64,000 nucleotides of DNA from Allomuricauda sp. ARW1Y1 (GCF_013407935.1 NZ_JACBZU010000003.1:434001-498000); one strand, 5' to 3'. Counted from the first letter of the stretch, positions 8,861 to 18,073 are shown. The notes: generated from the letters alone by a model not told the origin. Program-made: numbers and translations.

Positions 8861-10399
8861 CTAAAAGATGGATGCGTAGGTTTTTTCTATACTTTCAATT
8901 TCCTCTTGGGATAATTGATCAAATTCTTTTGTCCTTTTGTTTTTCGATAGTTTTCCGCTGTTTTGATTGAGGAGCTTGATCAACAGATCTACTTTGTTAT
9001 CGGGCAAATTGACCAACGCATTGATTTGATGCGTCATTTGGTCATATTTTTCCAGAAAATCCAGCTCTTCGGGGATGATCTTCTCAATGGTCTCCTCGAC
9101 ACATTCATAGAGAAACTCTGTCTGCGATGTGGCATCAAAATAACGATAGAGGTCGATGGTGTCGTTCAAGATTTCAACGTTGTGGTCAGGGGTCGGTTTC
9201 CATTCAATCAAATCAAGTCTGGGTGATGAGAAGTGTTCCAATATGTCTTGATACTCTCCGATTCGATTCAGTATGGCTGCTGAAATCGGAAAAATCATAT
9301 CCCTCTGGGTGTAGCCCATGCGTACCAATATATGATGTATGATATACCGATGTATCCTGCCATTTCCGTCTGATAGGGGGTGGATGAACACAAAACCAAA
9401 AGCGATACTGGCCGCTGCCAAAACTGGGTCATAGCCACTGCCTTGCAGGAGGTTGTTGGTTTCGATCAATCCACCAAGCAATGATTGCAAATCTTTTGCC
9501 TTGGCCGAGATATGATCAGGCATTGGAAGTAAGCTCTCACGGTCATGTTCACCGATAAACCCTTCGCCTTTGCGAATGCCCATGTGCTTCAATTTCTTGG
9601 TGCCGATTACTATATCCTGAAGACGCTCTATCTCTTCAATCGTCAACGGCTTTTTACCTGCCTGTCCAATGGCCTTGCCCCAATTTCTTGCCCTCATGTT
9701 CGGAGGATATTCCCCTTCGATGGCAAAGGATGCTTTCGAATCTTTTAGCAAAAGAAATGCGGCCGTCCTTCGTATCAAGTCTTTATTTCTTCCCTTTAAC
9801 CCTTTTTCCATGATTTCAGGAAATTTTGTAGAGGTGAAAGCCTCCAGCTTTTTGGTCTTACGTATCATGGGACAAAATTCCCTGATACCGGGCAAGTTAT
9901 TCTTTACCCGATGCCTCGTACTATTTTCAACCGGACCCACATATTGATGCTTGGGACTTACAACTTCAACGTAGTTGCCGGTTTTTAAATCGGGAATGTC
10001 CAGCGTTTTATCGAAAAGCCATTCATACAGGAACCAGACCCTTCTGGAATATTGGCCCGTGGGCTCGTTCTGCATCATGCTCATTGCAGGGGTATGACCC
10101 ACGGCCGAAAAAAACTCTTTTAAAATGAGCAAATCAATACCTTCATACTTCAGCGCAAAAGTGAGATGGCCTATGGCACTATCCTCGGGCATGTACCGTT
10201 TTGCAAATACCTGCCATTCTAGGGTATTGTACCGCTGTTGTTTTTCCGTTACAATGGCAAGTCGCTCCGGTAGCGGCAATCGTCTATTTCTTGTATCCTC
10301 GATAATTTGTAGCAGCCAACCATACCCGACCAAAATTCCTTCCTCTGGTAAGATCCTATCATGAAAAGCAGTTATTTTTCGTGAATATTGATTATTCAT
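8861..10399 (-). CDS. fic: Class II Fic-domain protein (probable AMP-transferase)
   Basis: The protein has 512 residues, longer than many class II Fic proteins. The Fic motif H-P-L-S-D-G-N-G-R starts at H340 and has every catalytic residue. An inhibitory-helix motif S-F-A-I-E-G (S224-G229), fitting (S/T)xxxE(G/N), lies before the Fic core, which defines class II: the Glu blocks productive ATP binding until relieved. Fic enzymes usually transfer AMP to a hydroxyl side chain of a target protein. The C-terminal ~100 residues are rich in helix and may form a winged-helix or target-binding part. Its own promoter region carries five CATGAAAA boxes, suggesting tight or self-control. Whether it acts as a toxin, a regulator or a defence effector is unknown. 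Confidence 0.9.
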   Translation of the reverse strand: MNNQYSRKITAFHDRILPEEGILVGYGWLLQIIEDTRNRRLPLPERLAIVTEKQQRYNTLEWQVFAKRYMPEDSAIGHLTFALKYEGIDLLILKEFFSAVGHTPAMSMMQNEPTGQYSRRVWFLYEWLFDKTLDIPDLKTGNYVEVVSPKHQYVGPVENSTRHRVKNNLPGIREFCPMIRKTKKLEAFTSTKFPEIMEKGLKGRNKDLIRRTAAFLLLKDSKASFAIEGEYPPNMRARNWGKAIGQAGKKPLTIEEIERLQDIVIGTKKLKHMGIRKGEGFIGEHDRESLLPMPDHISAKAKDLQSLLGGLIETNNLLQGSGYDPVLAAASIAFGFVFIHPLSDGNGRIHRYIIHHILVRMGYTQRDMIFPISAAILNRIGEYQDILEHFSSPRLDLIEWKPTPDHNVEILNDTIDLYRYFDATSQTEFLYECVEETIEKIIPEELDFLEKYDQMTHQINALVNLPDNKVDLLIKLLNQNSGKLSKNKRTKEFDQLSQEEIESIEKTYASIF

Positions 10400-10500
10400 A
10401 TATTTATTTCATGAAAAATAATTACAAATATAACATGAAAATTGGTTACTTTTCATGAAAAACAGTTATTAATGGTGAAATAACATGAAAACATGTTTCA
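10360..10500. repeat. CATGAAAA box array at the fic promoter
   Basis: CATGAAAA occurs at 10360-10367, 10410-10417, 10434-10441, 10454-10461 and 10484-10491, all in the same orientation. The first and fourth extend to CATGAAAA-x-CAGTTATT over 17 bases with one mismatch. The copy at 10450-10461 is a perfect palindrome TTTTCATGAAAA. A minus-strand -7 element TATATTTG (plus strand CAAATATA, 10425-10432) lies between two boxes, so a protein on the boxes would cover the fic promoter. One box lies inside the fic coding start. The remaining gap to 10687 holds no gene. Confidence 0.65.
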
Positions 10501-10687
10501 TATTATCGGAAGAGAGTTAGGCAAAACCAATAAGCCTTTCCAATTTCGGTAAATCGATAATTCTTTTGGTGTGGATAAAGGAGCCAAAAGCGATGCTTAT
10601 TTCTGATGTTCCTTTTTGAACAGAATTTTATCAAAAGAGATTCGCTTGGTACTTATTTTAAAGAACTATTTACCTCTCTTGGGCTCA

Positions 10688-10915
10688 CTACTTAATACCC
10701 TTAAAAAACTCTTCAAGTGTAATTCCGTGGATGGTAGTGATTTTCAGTAATGTAGTGATATTGAAATTACCACCTTTTTCTATGCGCCAATAATTTTTAC
10801 GAGATAGGCCGTTATCGGTGGCAAAGGTCTCATAACTGCTATAACCCGAATTTATACGCAGCTCTTTGATGCGTTTCGCAATAGCCTTCTTTCTTTTATG
10901 GTTTTGTGAATTCAT
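10688..10915 (-). CDS. Small XRE-family DNA-binding protein
   Basis: The chosen ATG at 10915 gives 75 residues starting MNSQNHKRKKAIAKRIKELR; a GTG at 10945 would add ten residues. The helix-turn-helix covers most of the protein: YETFATDNGLSRKNYWRIEK followed by G-x-x-x-N-I-T-T-L-L-K-I, a typical XRE recognition helix and following helix. It ends in LEEFFKGIK, common in Bacteroidota XRE proteins of this size. It lies upstream of fic on the same strand but 290 bp away, so it may have its own promoter. It is a candidate for the protein that binds the CATGAAAA boxes; this is inference. Confidence 0.8.
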   Translation of the reverse strand: MNSQNHKRKKAIAKRIKELRINSGYSSYETFATDNGLSRKNYWRIEKGGNFNITTLLKITTIHGITLEEFFKGIK

Positions 10916-10989
10916 CTTCGGGGATGAATTTCCATAAAACGCCACAATAAAATTACGTCCTTAAGAGCGTGTTATTTCACAATTTATGA

Positions 10990-10997
10990 TAGCTTTG
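10990..10997 (+). promoter_or_regulatory. Bacteroidota-type -7 element TAGCTTTG
   Basis: TAGCTTTG fits TAnnTTTG and points rightwards toward the small gene at 11112. A clear -33 TTG is not present at the expected spacing. It lies in the 165 bp between the divergently arranged XRE gene and the small hypothetical gene. Confidence 0.4.
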
Positions 10998-11111
10998 TGT
11001 AAAAGGTGTAATTTCTTACAATAACAAATCATTAAGAATACAAAAACCAAATATATCTTTTGTGGCAATTCGGAGGCCTTGACCTTGTTTCACGAATCGA
11101 AAGAGAAATTG

Positions 11112-11294
11112 ATGAAATCAGATTGCTACGATTACATGGTATTTCGAATTACCAAAAATGATGGGATGCAAGAAGAGAATTTTAACGAGTGGCAAGAGTG
11201 TTTTAAAATAGATGAGCTCACCTACCATCAGTTACATCATGACCTTTGTAAAAAATTGAGGGAGATGATCAAAAATCGCCAAGGCAAAAATTAA
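11112..11294 (+). CDS. Hypothetical small protein (60 aa)
   Basis: The ATG at 11112 gives MKSDCYDYMVFRITKNDGMQ and 60 residues in total; an in-frame TTG at 11079 would give 71. The protein is soluble and helical with a charged C-terminus (KLREMIKNRQGKN). No family is recognised. It lies between a TAGCTTTG promoter element and a lipoprotein gene, on the same strand as the latter. Its length and amino-acid make-up fit a real small gene, but the support is weak. Confidence 0.4.
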   Translation: MKSDCYDYMVFRITKNDGMQEENFNEWQECFKIDELTYHQLHHDLCKKLREMIKNRQGKN

Positions 11295-11305
11295 ATTTCA
11301 TATTG

Positions 11306-11313
11306 TACCTTTG
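11306..11313 (+). promoter_or_regulatory. -7 element TACCTTTG before the lipoprotein gene
   Basis: TACCTTTG matches TAnnTTTG exactly and lies 25 bp before the ATG at 11338, leaving a short leader. The upstream -33 region is A/T-rich without a clear TTG. Confidence 0.45.
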
Positions 11314-11337
11314 AGATAATAATTCAAACATCGCGAT

Positions 11338-11817
11338 ATGCGAAAATACTTGCCGATGGTTGTATTTGTCCTTGGATTGATTTCCTGCGATAAAGACGAT
11401 GACAATGTTGCCGAGGAGGATAGGGCAGAAGCCCTATTCGGCCAATGGGAGTATGAGGCCATAGGTTCCAACATCGCAGTCGATATTAACGGGGATGGCA
11501 CAGTGAATGATGACTTTTATAATACAAACGAAATTCGGCAGTGCCTAAAGGATAATTTGACGTTTTTCAGCTCTCGGGGCCCTGGGGAAAAAAGTGCATT
11601 TTCCATTAATGAAAATGGGCTATCGTGTGGAGAGGTGCCAGCTTTTCAGAATGTAGAGGATGATACCTACGAGCTTATCAATAATGAGATTATCCGGTTT
11701 GATAACCGTAGCGACTGGACCATCATAGAATTTACGCAAAACCGACTAGTTGTTGAAGAAGAGGATTTTTTGGATGAGCGTAACGTAGTCATTACCTATG
11801 TCCTAAAAAGAAGTTAG
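11338..11817 (+). CDS. Exported lipoprotein, lipocalin-like
   Basis: The protein has 159 residues with a lipoprotein signal (MRKYLPMVVFVLGLISC, lipobox L-I-S-C, Cys at residue 17), then an acidic D/E run typical of Bacteroidota surface-exposed lipoproteins (KDDDN...EED). The body contains GQWEYEAIG and a run of short beta strands ending in VVITYVLKR, like the lipocalin-like family of small Bacteroidota lipoproteins. It faces the end of the tra operon (convergent with the TraQ-like gene, 35 bp between stops). Its role is unknown; a surface role linked to mating or exclusion is possible but unsupported. Confidence 0.6.
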   Translation: MRKYLPMVVFVLGLISCDKDDDNVAEEDRAEALFGQWEYEAIGSNIAVDINGDGTVNDDFYNTNEIRQCLKDNLTFFSSRGPGEKSAFSINENGLSCGEVPAFQNVEDDTYELINNEIIRFDNRSDWTIIEFTQNRLVVEEEDFLDERNVVITYVLKRS

Positions 11818-11852
11818 CCCTAATGTTCTTGAGGTGCGCAAAAACAACCCCT

Positions 11853-14800
11853 TTACACCCTAACGACCCTCCCAGTCACTCTTTCACTCCATTGTCCATT
11901 GGTATCCCTGACCCTGACCTCAAAGTCCTGATCTAAATAACGTAGTCTGCTTTCTCTGGCCTCTTCCTCCAACAGAAAGTACCGGTCCACACCATTGCCC
12001 ACGGCCTCATTATAGTTGAATACCCGGGTATCCCATCGATTGTCCCTTCTATTGTAAATCCTGATCTCCACACGGTCCAAGGTGGCGCCCCCATAGGCCT
12101 CGGAACATCCGATATCATAACAAGTATATATCCTTACCTGATAATCGCATCCATTGAGTCCCCCACAACTGACATTGTACTTTTCTCCTTTTACAAAAGC
12201 TACGGGCCTTCTCAATGTATCCACAAACGTGCTTCCGGTTTGAGATTCCCCCGTTGAGTTCTCCACCTCAAAATCAATGGTGAACGTATCCTGACTATCG
12301 GGATAAAAGGTGAGATTAGTGCTCCCATAGTTCAATGGAACGGTTTCACCTTCATCATATCGTGACCCAGAGAGAAGAAAATAACCCGCCCGATTACCCT
12401 CAAAGGAAAAGGTCATCGTATAGGAAACCGTATTGTCATGGGTGCCTATGGCATTGGTGATAACGGTTATATTGAATGCCTCCCCTTCAAGGCGTTCACC
12501 AGGAGCCTGACTTATGGTCAGATCGAATGGCTCGACGTATCGCTCATAATCGATATCCACGCTTTCGTTTTTGGGGACATTGGAAGAGGACATGGTGTTG
12601 AATACTATATTGTGCAGACCCTCCGAAAGGCCGGTATAGTTGCCCGAAAATGAACCAACGGGTACTGGGAATGCCTCTCCCGGGCCATAAGAGTTCCCGC
12701 CAATTTCAAAAGTACTGTTTGCGTTGCCGGTAGAATAGTACATGGTATACGTATCTCCGCCAAGGCCGATTTCAGTGATGTTGAAGTTAATGGGTACGGC
12801 CTCTCCAATAAATGCGCCGGGCGCCGTGGCATTTACCGTAAGAACATAGTCTTTCGGGCTGACATTGACCGTAATTGGGACAGGTTTTTCCAGCCCTGTC
12901 TCATTTTTGGCATAAAAAGTCATGCTGACCGTTCCCTCGCTGATGCCCTCCAAACTCCAATTGAAATTTCCCTTGGGAACATCGTAGCTATTGCCCGGGC
13001 TAACGGGGTTTCCATTGGTGTCCCTCAATAGTGCATTGCCGTTCATTGTAAACCGCATGGTATAGTCCGAAGACCCTACGGTTTCCGAAATATTGAAGTT
13101 TACCGAGGTCACCTCCCCAACAGAAATATCCGACTTTTGGATACCACCGGTGAAAGAAAAATCAACTTGTTGATATGCTATCGTTATAGGTGCCGTCGCA
13201 TGGGTCACGCCCGATCCCGACTCGACGCTAAAGACCAGATTATGCTCACCGGGCTCAAAACCCGTATAGAATATATTGTTTATGTCCGCGGTCAAGTTAA
13301 ATTTCTCCCCAGGGCCATAGGAGTTTCCGTTGATGCTTATCCCACCACTTTTTCCTGAGGTAAAGAATGCCTCATAGGTGTCATTGGTACCTTCAGGTTC
13401 CTCATCGATGTTCACAATGGCCGAAACGGGAATATTGGTAAATTCGGATGTTTTTGATGGCGTGAAGGTCACCTCGAATTCATTTTGCTTGATTTCCAGG
13501 TCGATGATGACCGGTTCAGAGGATTGTCCAAAGTTATCCGTTACCACAAAGGAGACTCTGTGGGTGTTGGTCGTTTCTGGAATATAGAACAGTGAGAAAT
13601 TACCGAAGGCAACCGGATAATCGGTTGAATTTCGGAGCTCTGTACCGTTCATGTTGCGCACAATTCCGTTTCCCTCCAGAATTTCATAGGAGACGCTGTA
13701 TTCTATATTGTTCGTGTTCCCATTGGATTTTATATTGAAGTTGAATTGGGTCCGTTCATTGATGAACACCGAATTACTTTCCGAGTTGCCGGAGAATGTG
13801 AACGGGATATTGGCGACCTCGATCTCGACACTGTCCCGTTTTTGCTGACCATTACTGTCCCGTACATCAAAATAGATTTTGCGCTTTCCCAGGTTCGTAC
13901 TCGTAAATGAAAAATTATAAGTATCGGGGGCAATGGCTCTAAATTGCCCCGGTTCCATAACCCCGCCGTTCTGGTCCCTTACGGTTCCACCGCCCTCACT
14001 CGAATTGGAAAAGGAATGGGTAATCTCATAGGTCACATTCGAATTTTCATCCTGAGTTGCAAGGTCTATAGCAATGGCCAAATTGGTGTCGAGCTCCACC
14101 TGCGAAGAGGAAGCCGTTGTATTGAGCGTAAAACCAAGGTTGAGCACGGTCAATACCAATTCTTCGGTCAAGGTGGCGCCATCAGGGGCTTTGGCGGTAA
14201 CGATCAGTTTATGTTCACCCAAATTCTCGGGTAGGTAAGATAGTTCGGAAATGCCTTTTGGCAGGAAAAATGGATTGCCCGCATCAAAAACCTCATCGCC
14301 CAAATATAACTTGCCTGAGCCGTTCTCGATCTGATACGTTATTTCAAAATCCCCTATGGTATCCGGACTTTCCGTTTCCTTATCACGTATAAGTGTAAGA
14401 TTGACCGGGTTTTTTGAATTGATGATAAATTCGTTAAGTCCCTTGTTGAGCAAGAAACTGAAACTGGCATATTTGGCAAGGTGAAGCAGTTCCAATCTCT
14501 TTTCCCGTGCGTTGGAATCCCATGCCAAAAAGTTGATCTTGTGCATACCGGTATCAATAGCTACGTAATTATAGGCCCAATTTTTATCGGTTATGCTCAA
14601 TGTGTCGTTCTCACGTATCGTGTCCCCCTCCATATTCAAAAAATAACCTTTTGCATTGGCTGCAGAGTACTTTAGGAAATAATTTATTGTAGAGATTTCC
14701 TTTTCCGGAACCAGGGAGAATGCGGTCCTGGTTTGTTCGAATACAAAACTTTCCTCCGGATGTTCCACCGAGAAGCTGAAATCGAAATCGTCCAGAATGA

Positions 14801-14894
14801 CTTCCTCAAAATCCTTGCTGCAGGCAATCGCCAATATAGATAACAGGGTCAGAAGCCCCATAACTACTCTCGTAGGTGTATTTAGTTTTTTCAT
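11853..14894 (-). CDS. traQ: Giant multi-repeat TraQ-like surface lipoprotein
   Basis: The protein has 1013 residues with a lipoprotein signal (lipobox L-A-I-A-C near residue 25). About eight repeats of 95-105 residues follow, each with a beta-rich plan: a start like F-x-F-x-x, a middle Y-x-x-x-Y or T-M-x-Y, a short N-G-x-x-Y-x-P-G-E turn, P-x-G-x-F-x-x-x-Y, then E-G-x-H-x-x-x-F and a closing strand. This plan resembles the single domain of TraQ (DUF3872) from Bacteroides conjugative transposons, so the gene looks like an expanded TraQ. The last ~110 residues are different, with several Cys (CGGLNGC, CYDIGC). It is the last gene of the tra operon. A role in mating-pair contact or adhesion at the surface is inferred. 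Confidence 0.7.
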   Translation of the reverse strand: MKKLNTPTRVVMGLLTLLSILAIACSKDFEEVILDDFDFSFSVEHPEESFVFEQTRTAFSLVPEKEISTINYFLKYSAANAKGYFLNMEGDTIRENDTLSITDKNWAYNYVAIDTGMHKINFLAWDSNAREKRLELLHLAKYASFSFLLNKGLNEFIINSKNPVNLTLIRDKETESPDTIGDFEITYQIENGSGKLYLGDEVFDAGNPFFLPKGISELSYLPENLGEHKLIVTAKAPDGATLTEELVLTVLNLGFTLNTTASSSQVELDTNLAIAIDLATQDENSNVTYEITHSFSNSSEGGGTVRDQNGGVMEPGQFRAIAPDTYNFSFTSTNLGKRKIYFDVRDSNGQQKRDSVEIEVANIPFTFSGNSESNSVFINERTQFNFNIKSNGNTNNIEYSVSYEILEGNGIVRNMNGTELRNSTDYPVAFGNFSLFYIPETTNTHRVSFVVTDNFGQSSEPVIIDLEIKQNEFEVTFTPSKTSEFTNIPVSAIVNIDEEPEGTNDTYEAFFTSGKSGGISINGNSYGPGEKFNLTADINNIFYTGFEPGEHNLVFSVESGSGVTHATAPITIAYQQVDFSFTGGIQKSDISVGEVTSVNFNISETVGSSDYTMRFTMNGNALLRDTNGNPVSPGNSYDVPKGNFNWSLEGISEGTVSMTFYAKNETGLEKPVPITVNVSPKDYVLTVNATAPGAFIGEAVPINFNITEIGLGGDTYTMYYSTGNANSTFEIGGNSYGPGEAFPVPVGSFSGNYTGLSEGLHNIVFNTMSSSNVPKNESVDIDYERYVEPFDLTISQAPGERLEGEAFNITVITNAIGTHDNTVSYTMTFSFEGNRAGYFLLSGSRYDEGETVPLNYGSTNLTFYPDSQDTFTIDFEVENSTGESQTGSTFVDTLRRPVAFVKGEKYNVSCGGLNGCDYQVRIYTCYDIGCSEAYGGATLDRVEIRIYNRRDNRWDTRVFNYNEAVGNGVDRYFLLEEEARESRLRYLDQDFEVRVRDTNGQWSERVTGRVVRV

Positions 14895-14905
14895 TTTCGA
14901 TTGGT

Positions 14906-15445
14906 TTAAAACAGAAAGTAGCGGAGCCCGATACCGGCATAGGGATAAAAATTCCCAACATCGCTATTGACGTGGTAGTATTCATTGGCCTTGACCAAAA
15001 GGGAAAAATCGTTGCTTAAAGTCAGTTCCCCTTCAATACCAACATAGGCACCGTAAATGAACTTGCTGTCCGCGTCGATAATGGCTCCGGTTTCCAAAAG
15101 GCTGTTACCATTGTTGATGACCTCGTATCCGATGATGGCCCCACCACCAATGTTCAACGCATAACTTTTAAAAGTTCTTTGTTCCAGAACTTTGAAAAAA
15201 TAGCCAGGTTGCACGGTAAATATGTTATAGGGTATGGCAAACGATCCTTTATCTTCTGCCACCGCCGCAAAAACACTTAGCTGGGCATAACGACTGCGGT
15301 TCAAATGGTAATTATAGGTGGCCATAATGCCAAAACCATCCTCGGCATAGCCACTACTTACACCTATTGACGAGGCATAATTCCCCTCTTGGGAATAGCC
15401 GGTAAGACATGCAAGGATTACTAAGATATTTATGAGTTTCTTCAT
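14906..15445 (-). CDS. traO: Conjugal transfer protein TraO
   Basis: The protein has 179 residues with a signal peptide (MKKLINILVILACLTGYSQ) and a small beta-barrel body of alternating strands ending in the aromatic signature GIGLRYFLF typical of outer-membrane barrels. TraO of Bacteroidota conjugative elements has this size and fold and is placed between TraN and TraQ, as here. It is expected in the outer membrane as part of the mating channel. It starts 2 bp after traN ends in reading order and is followed by the TraQ-like gene 11 bp later. Confidence 0.85.
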   Translation of the reverse strand: MKKLINILVILACLTGYSQEGNYASSIGVSSGYAEDGFGIMATYNYHLNRSRYAQLSVFAAVAEDKGSFAIPYNIFTVQPGYFFKVLEQRTFKSYALNIGGGAIIGYEVINNGNSLLETGAIIDADSKFIYGAYVGIEGELTLSNDFSLLVKANEYYHVNSDVGNFYPYAGIGLRYFLF

Positions 15446-15447
15446 AT

Positions 15448-16410
15448 TCAGAAGTGTATGGGGTTGTTGATGATCTCATGTCCGATTTTTAGGGAAAGAT
15501 TTCTGTTTCCGGATTCTTCGTCCAGTTCTACCACGACCTCTTTCTTTTCGTCCAAGGCAAATTTTTTAAATACGATCACAAAATGGTTCTCGCTTTTTCC
15601 GGCTACGGTTTTGGGCTGTTTATAGGTAAAAACAGGGGTAAGCTCCATTCGTTGGTTGCTACTACTGTTTCTATAATTCGTGGCTATCTGGTGCTTTATA
15701 AAGTTGATATCCAAATCAAGACCTTCCTTATTCTCAATACGAAATTGAAAATAGAGTTCATCTTGGTTGTAATAGACCCCCTTAAGCCAAAGGAATACGT
15801 TGTCCAACCTAGCGAAATACCGACTAATTTTGGCCTTGTCGAACTGCATATAATAGCATCGAAGCCGATAATATTCCATCGGGTCTTTTTCATAAAGCTC
15901 TTTCGTTGCCCTGTCTATGGAATTGTCGGGGTTTTGTGATGATTTTTCGGATAACTCAGGTACTACTTCTTTGACCTTATCTTCATCAATGCTAATCTCG
16001 GAAGACCTATTTCTATTTTGAGTACTTTTTTTAACTCCGTCAATGTTGGTAATGGCCATTTCGGGTTTGATATACCAAGTGAATTGCTTGGGCCGTTTGG
16101 TCAGTTTCAAAATGAAATCATAGACTAGTCCCGATTCCGTTATTACGGTATGGTTCGTAAAGTTTTTTTCATCGGGAGCAAGCTCGTCGTAATACAGTTT
16201 TAAGATTCTTCCATGGAATTTACTCCCACTAGACTTTGGAAGGTCGGCTATAAACCCAAAATCATTGCCGATGATACTTTCGGAAATATTTTCCGGAAAT
16301 ATCAAAATCGTCTTGTAATTTCTGGCAACCTCTAGCGTATCGCTACATTTCTGTGCAACACATGCTGAAACGAAAAAAAATGTGGATATGAAAAGTAATT
16401 TTCTTGCCAT
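15448..16410 (-). CDS. traN: Conjugative transposon protein TraN (DUF4138)
   Basis: The ATG at 16410 (MARKLLFISTFFFVSACVAQ) gives 320 residues and is chosen over a GTG at 16440 inside traM. The signal peptide is followed by the TraN pattern: N-Y-K-T-I-L-I-F-P-E-x-I, where the protein begins its VirB9-like beta domain, and a later domain with KPKTVAGKSENHFVIVFKKF, which matches the usual end. TraN is thought to act as the VirB9-like part of the outer core of the type IV channel. It lies directly after traM (stop of traM at 16415-16417 upstream of the start) and before traO. Confidence 0.9.
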   Translation of the reverse strand: MARKLLFISTFFFVSACVAQKCSDTLEVARNYKTILIFPENISESIIGNDFGFIADLPKSSGSKFHGRILKLYYDELAPDEKNFTNHTVITESGLVYDFILKLTKRPKQFTWYIKPEMAITNIDGVKKSTQNRNRSSEISIDEDKVKEVVPELSEKSSQNPDNSIDRATKELYEKDPMEYYRLRCYYMQFDKAKISRYFARLDNVFLWLKGVYYNQDELYFQFRIENKEGLDLDINFIKHQIATNYRNSSSNQRMELTPVFTYKQPKTVAGKSENHFVIVFKKFALDEKKEVVVELDEESGNRNLSLKIGHEIINNPIHF

Positions 16411-16414
16411 TCGT

Positions 16415-17410
16415 TCAGGTTTTGGGTACCAAATAAACACGGTCGCCGTTGACTAGTAGAATCTTGTCTTGTTGCCTGTATTTTTTCTTCTGGAAAAAAT
16501 TGCCGAAAGAGCGTATAAGATTTCTGGTCATGGAAGTTTCCGAGAATTCGCCGACGGCTTCGGATAGTTCATTGATTCCTTGCTCTTGGACCTCTGCGTT
16601 AAATTCGTTCAGCAACTCGCCAGCGCGTTCATTGTGCAATCCGACCATACCATCCTCTTGGTCGATGGCCTTCAACAGAATTCTTGAATTGTCAATATTG
16701 GTTACTTCCAGCAAAACCCGTGAGCCCTGCAGATTCGATTGGGCATATACGAAAGTGTTCTTGGGGAATAGCTTGCCATTGAAGTTGACATCCTCCCGTA
16801 AGATAAGCGTGACCCGATTGCCGGGCAGGATAAATTGGTCACGATAGATAGCTGCATCAATGGAAATTGAACTAGCAACAGGTTTGTTTGAAGATTCCAC
16901 ATAGGGAGCGGAGTAGTCCTGACTTCGGGAGAGCCGTTCATCACGGGCTTCCAACATCATCTTTCGATATTCCAGTTTTTCTCGAAATTCAGTTTTTGGA
17001 TTGGTAATCGATTCTTGTTCTGGCGGAAGTATAATTTCAGTCGAACTTGTCGATGGACTATCATCGAATGAAAAGGCGTTCAGCTCTTCCAGAACCTGTG
17101 CTAAAGAATCATTTTGCCGTTTGGCATCAACAATATTTTTTAAGATTCCAGTAGAACGAGACCGCTCCAGGGAATCCTGCTGTGACTTTTTATAAAGCTC
17201 ATTGGGATCCTGTACTTCAAGTTCATTTTCCTGTCCAGGTAGGTGGTTATTGTAACCGTCATCCTTGGCCAATGGCTTGGTATCCTGTCCGAACGAACCC
17301 AGACTGTTCACCAAGAAATATATCGTCAGGAGAACTACGACGGGAGCCGATAGCGCAAATAATTTGTGCTGTCTAATCCATGTATTAAAAGTATCGCGGT
17401 CAAGTTTCAT
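16415..17410 (-). CDS. traM: Conjugative transposon protein TraM (VirB10-like)
   Basis: The protein has 331 residues: a short cytoplasmic start, one membrane helix (about 19-37, LSAPVVVLLTIYFLVNSLG), a Pro/Ser/Asp-rich linker with QQ and coiled regions to about 180, then a C-terminal beta domain beginning near AAIYRDQFILPGNRVTLILRE. This layout is that of TraM (DUF3714), the VirB10-type protein that spans the periplasm and joins inner and outer complexes. Its start overlaps the traK stop by 4 bp (ATGA arrangement at 17407-17410). Confidence 0.9.
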   Translation of the reverse strand: MKLDRDTFNTWIRQHKLFALSAPVVVLLTIYFLVNSLGSFGQDTKPLAKDDGYNNHLPGQENELEVQDPNELYKKSQQDSLERSRSTGILKNIVDAKRQNDSLAQVLEELNAFSFDDSPSTSSTEIILPPEQESITNPKTEFREKLEYRKMMLEARDERLSRSQDYSAPYVESSNKPVASSISIDAAIYRDQFILPGNRVTLILREDVNFNGKLFPKNTFVYAQSNLQGSRVLLEVTNIDNSRILLKAIDQEDGMVGLHNERAGELLNEFNAEVQEQGINELSEAVGEFSETSMTRNLIRSFGNFFQKKKYRQQDKILLVNGDRVYLVPKT

Positions 17411-18042
17411 TGCAAATCATTGTTTTCCAAAACGTGGAATCGAATAATCTTTAGTCCGTTCAGGTTATTCGGTGTCGATTTGGTCTCCAAAAGAAAACCA
17501 CTGGTCACTAGATTTCGATATTCCGTCCTTTCATTCTTGCGTATTTTTTGTTTTCCCATAAACCGAAAGGCAAATGGATAAGCGGAGTAATCAATCCATA
17601 TCGAATCTTGTTCCACTTCAATGGAGTAGTCGCTCTTTGCGACATCCTCATAATAATTTTGGTCCAGCAGGCGATTGTAAAGCCGCTTGCCGGAGTGGTC
17701 TACCATATAGAGTGCCTTGCCCTCTATATTCCGTTTAATAAATCGTAGGTCGGGTTCTAGCGAAAAGAACAGTTCGTGGAAATTTATTAAATGCCCTTCG
17801 CACAAAATATCGAGCGCACGTTGGGGATTGTCGATGCGCACGGCGGCTAACTTCTGTCCGTTATCAAGCAAATAAAAACGGTTTTTTGCACTTTCGTTCG
17901 TCTTATACCCAAAGTAAATATTGAACAAAGTGCAACCCACCGTAAGAGCTAAAGATAAATAAAGTACCCTGTTGCTATTGGTACGAATCTTGTTTAAATC
18001 GTTGAAAATGTGATAAGTATCGTTCATCTGTTTATGTGTCAT
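17407..18042 (-). CDS. traK: Conjugative transposon protein TraK (VirB8-like)
   Basis: The protein has 211 residues with one N-terminal membrane helix (about 27-45) and a soluble periplasmic domain. The segment DNPQRALDILCEGHLINFHELFF is highly typical of TraK. The family has the VirB8-like role of assembling the inner-membrane platform. ATG at 18042 is followed by a second in-frame ATG five codons later (MNDTYHIF). It is between traJ and traM in the standard order. Confidence 0.9.
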   Translation of the reverse strand: MTHKQMNDTYHIFNDLNKIRTNSNRVLYLSLALTVGCTLFNIYFGYKTNESAKNRFYLLDNGQKLAAVRIDNPQRALDILCEGHLINFHELFFSLEPDLRFIKRNIEGKALYMVDHSGKRLYNRLLDQNYYEDVAKSDYSIEVEQDSIWIDYSAYPFAFRFMGKQKIRKNERTEYRNLVTSGFLLETKSTPNNLNGLKIIRFHVLENNDLQ

Positions 18043-18073
18043 CGTTAAAAATCCATATTCATCGGTAAGGCGT

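Noticed and set aside
10360..10500. CRISPR-like array
   Set aside because: Repeats are only 8 bases with unequal gaps and there are no cas genes; it is better read as protein-binding sites.
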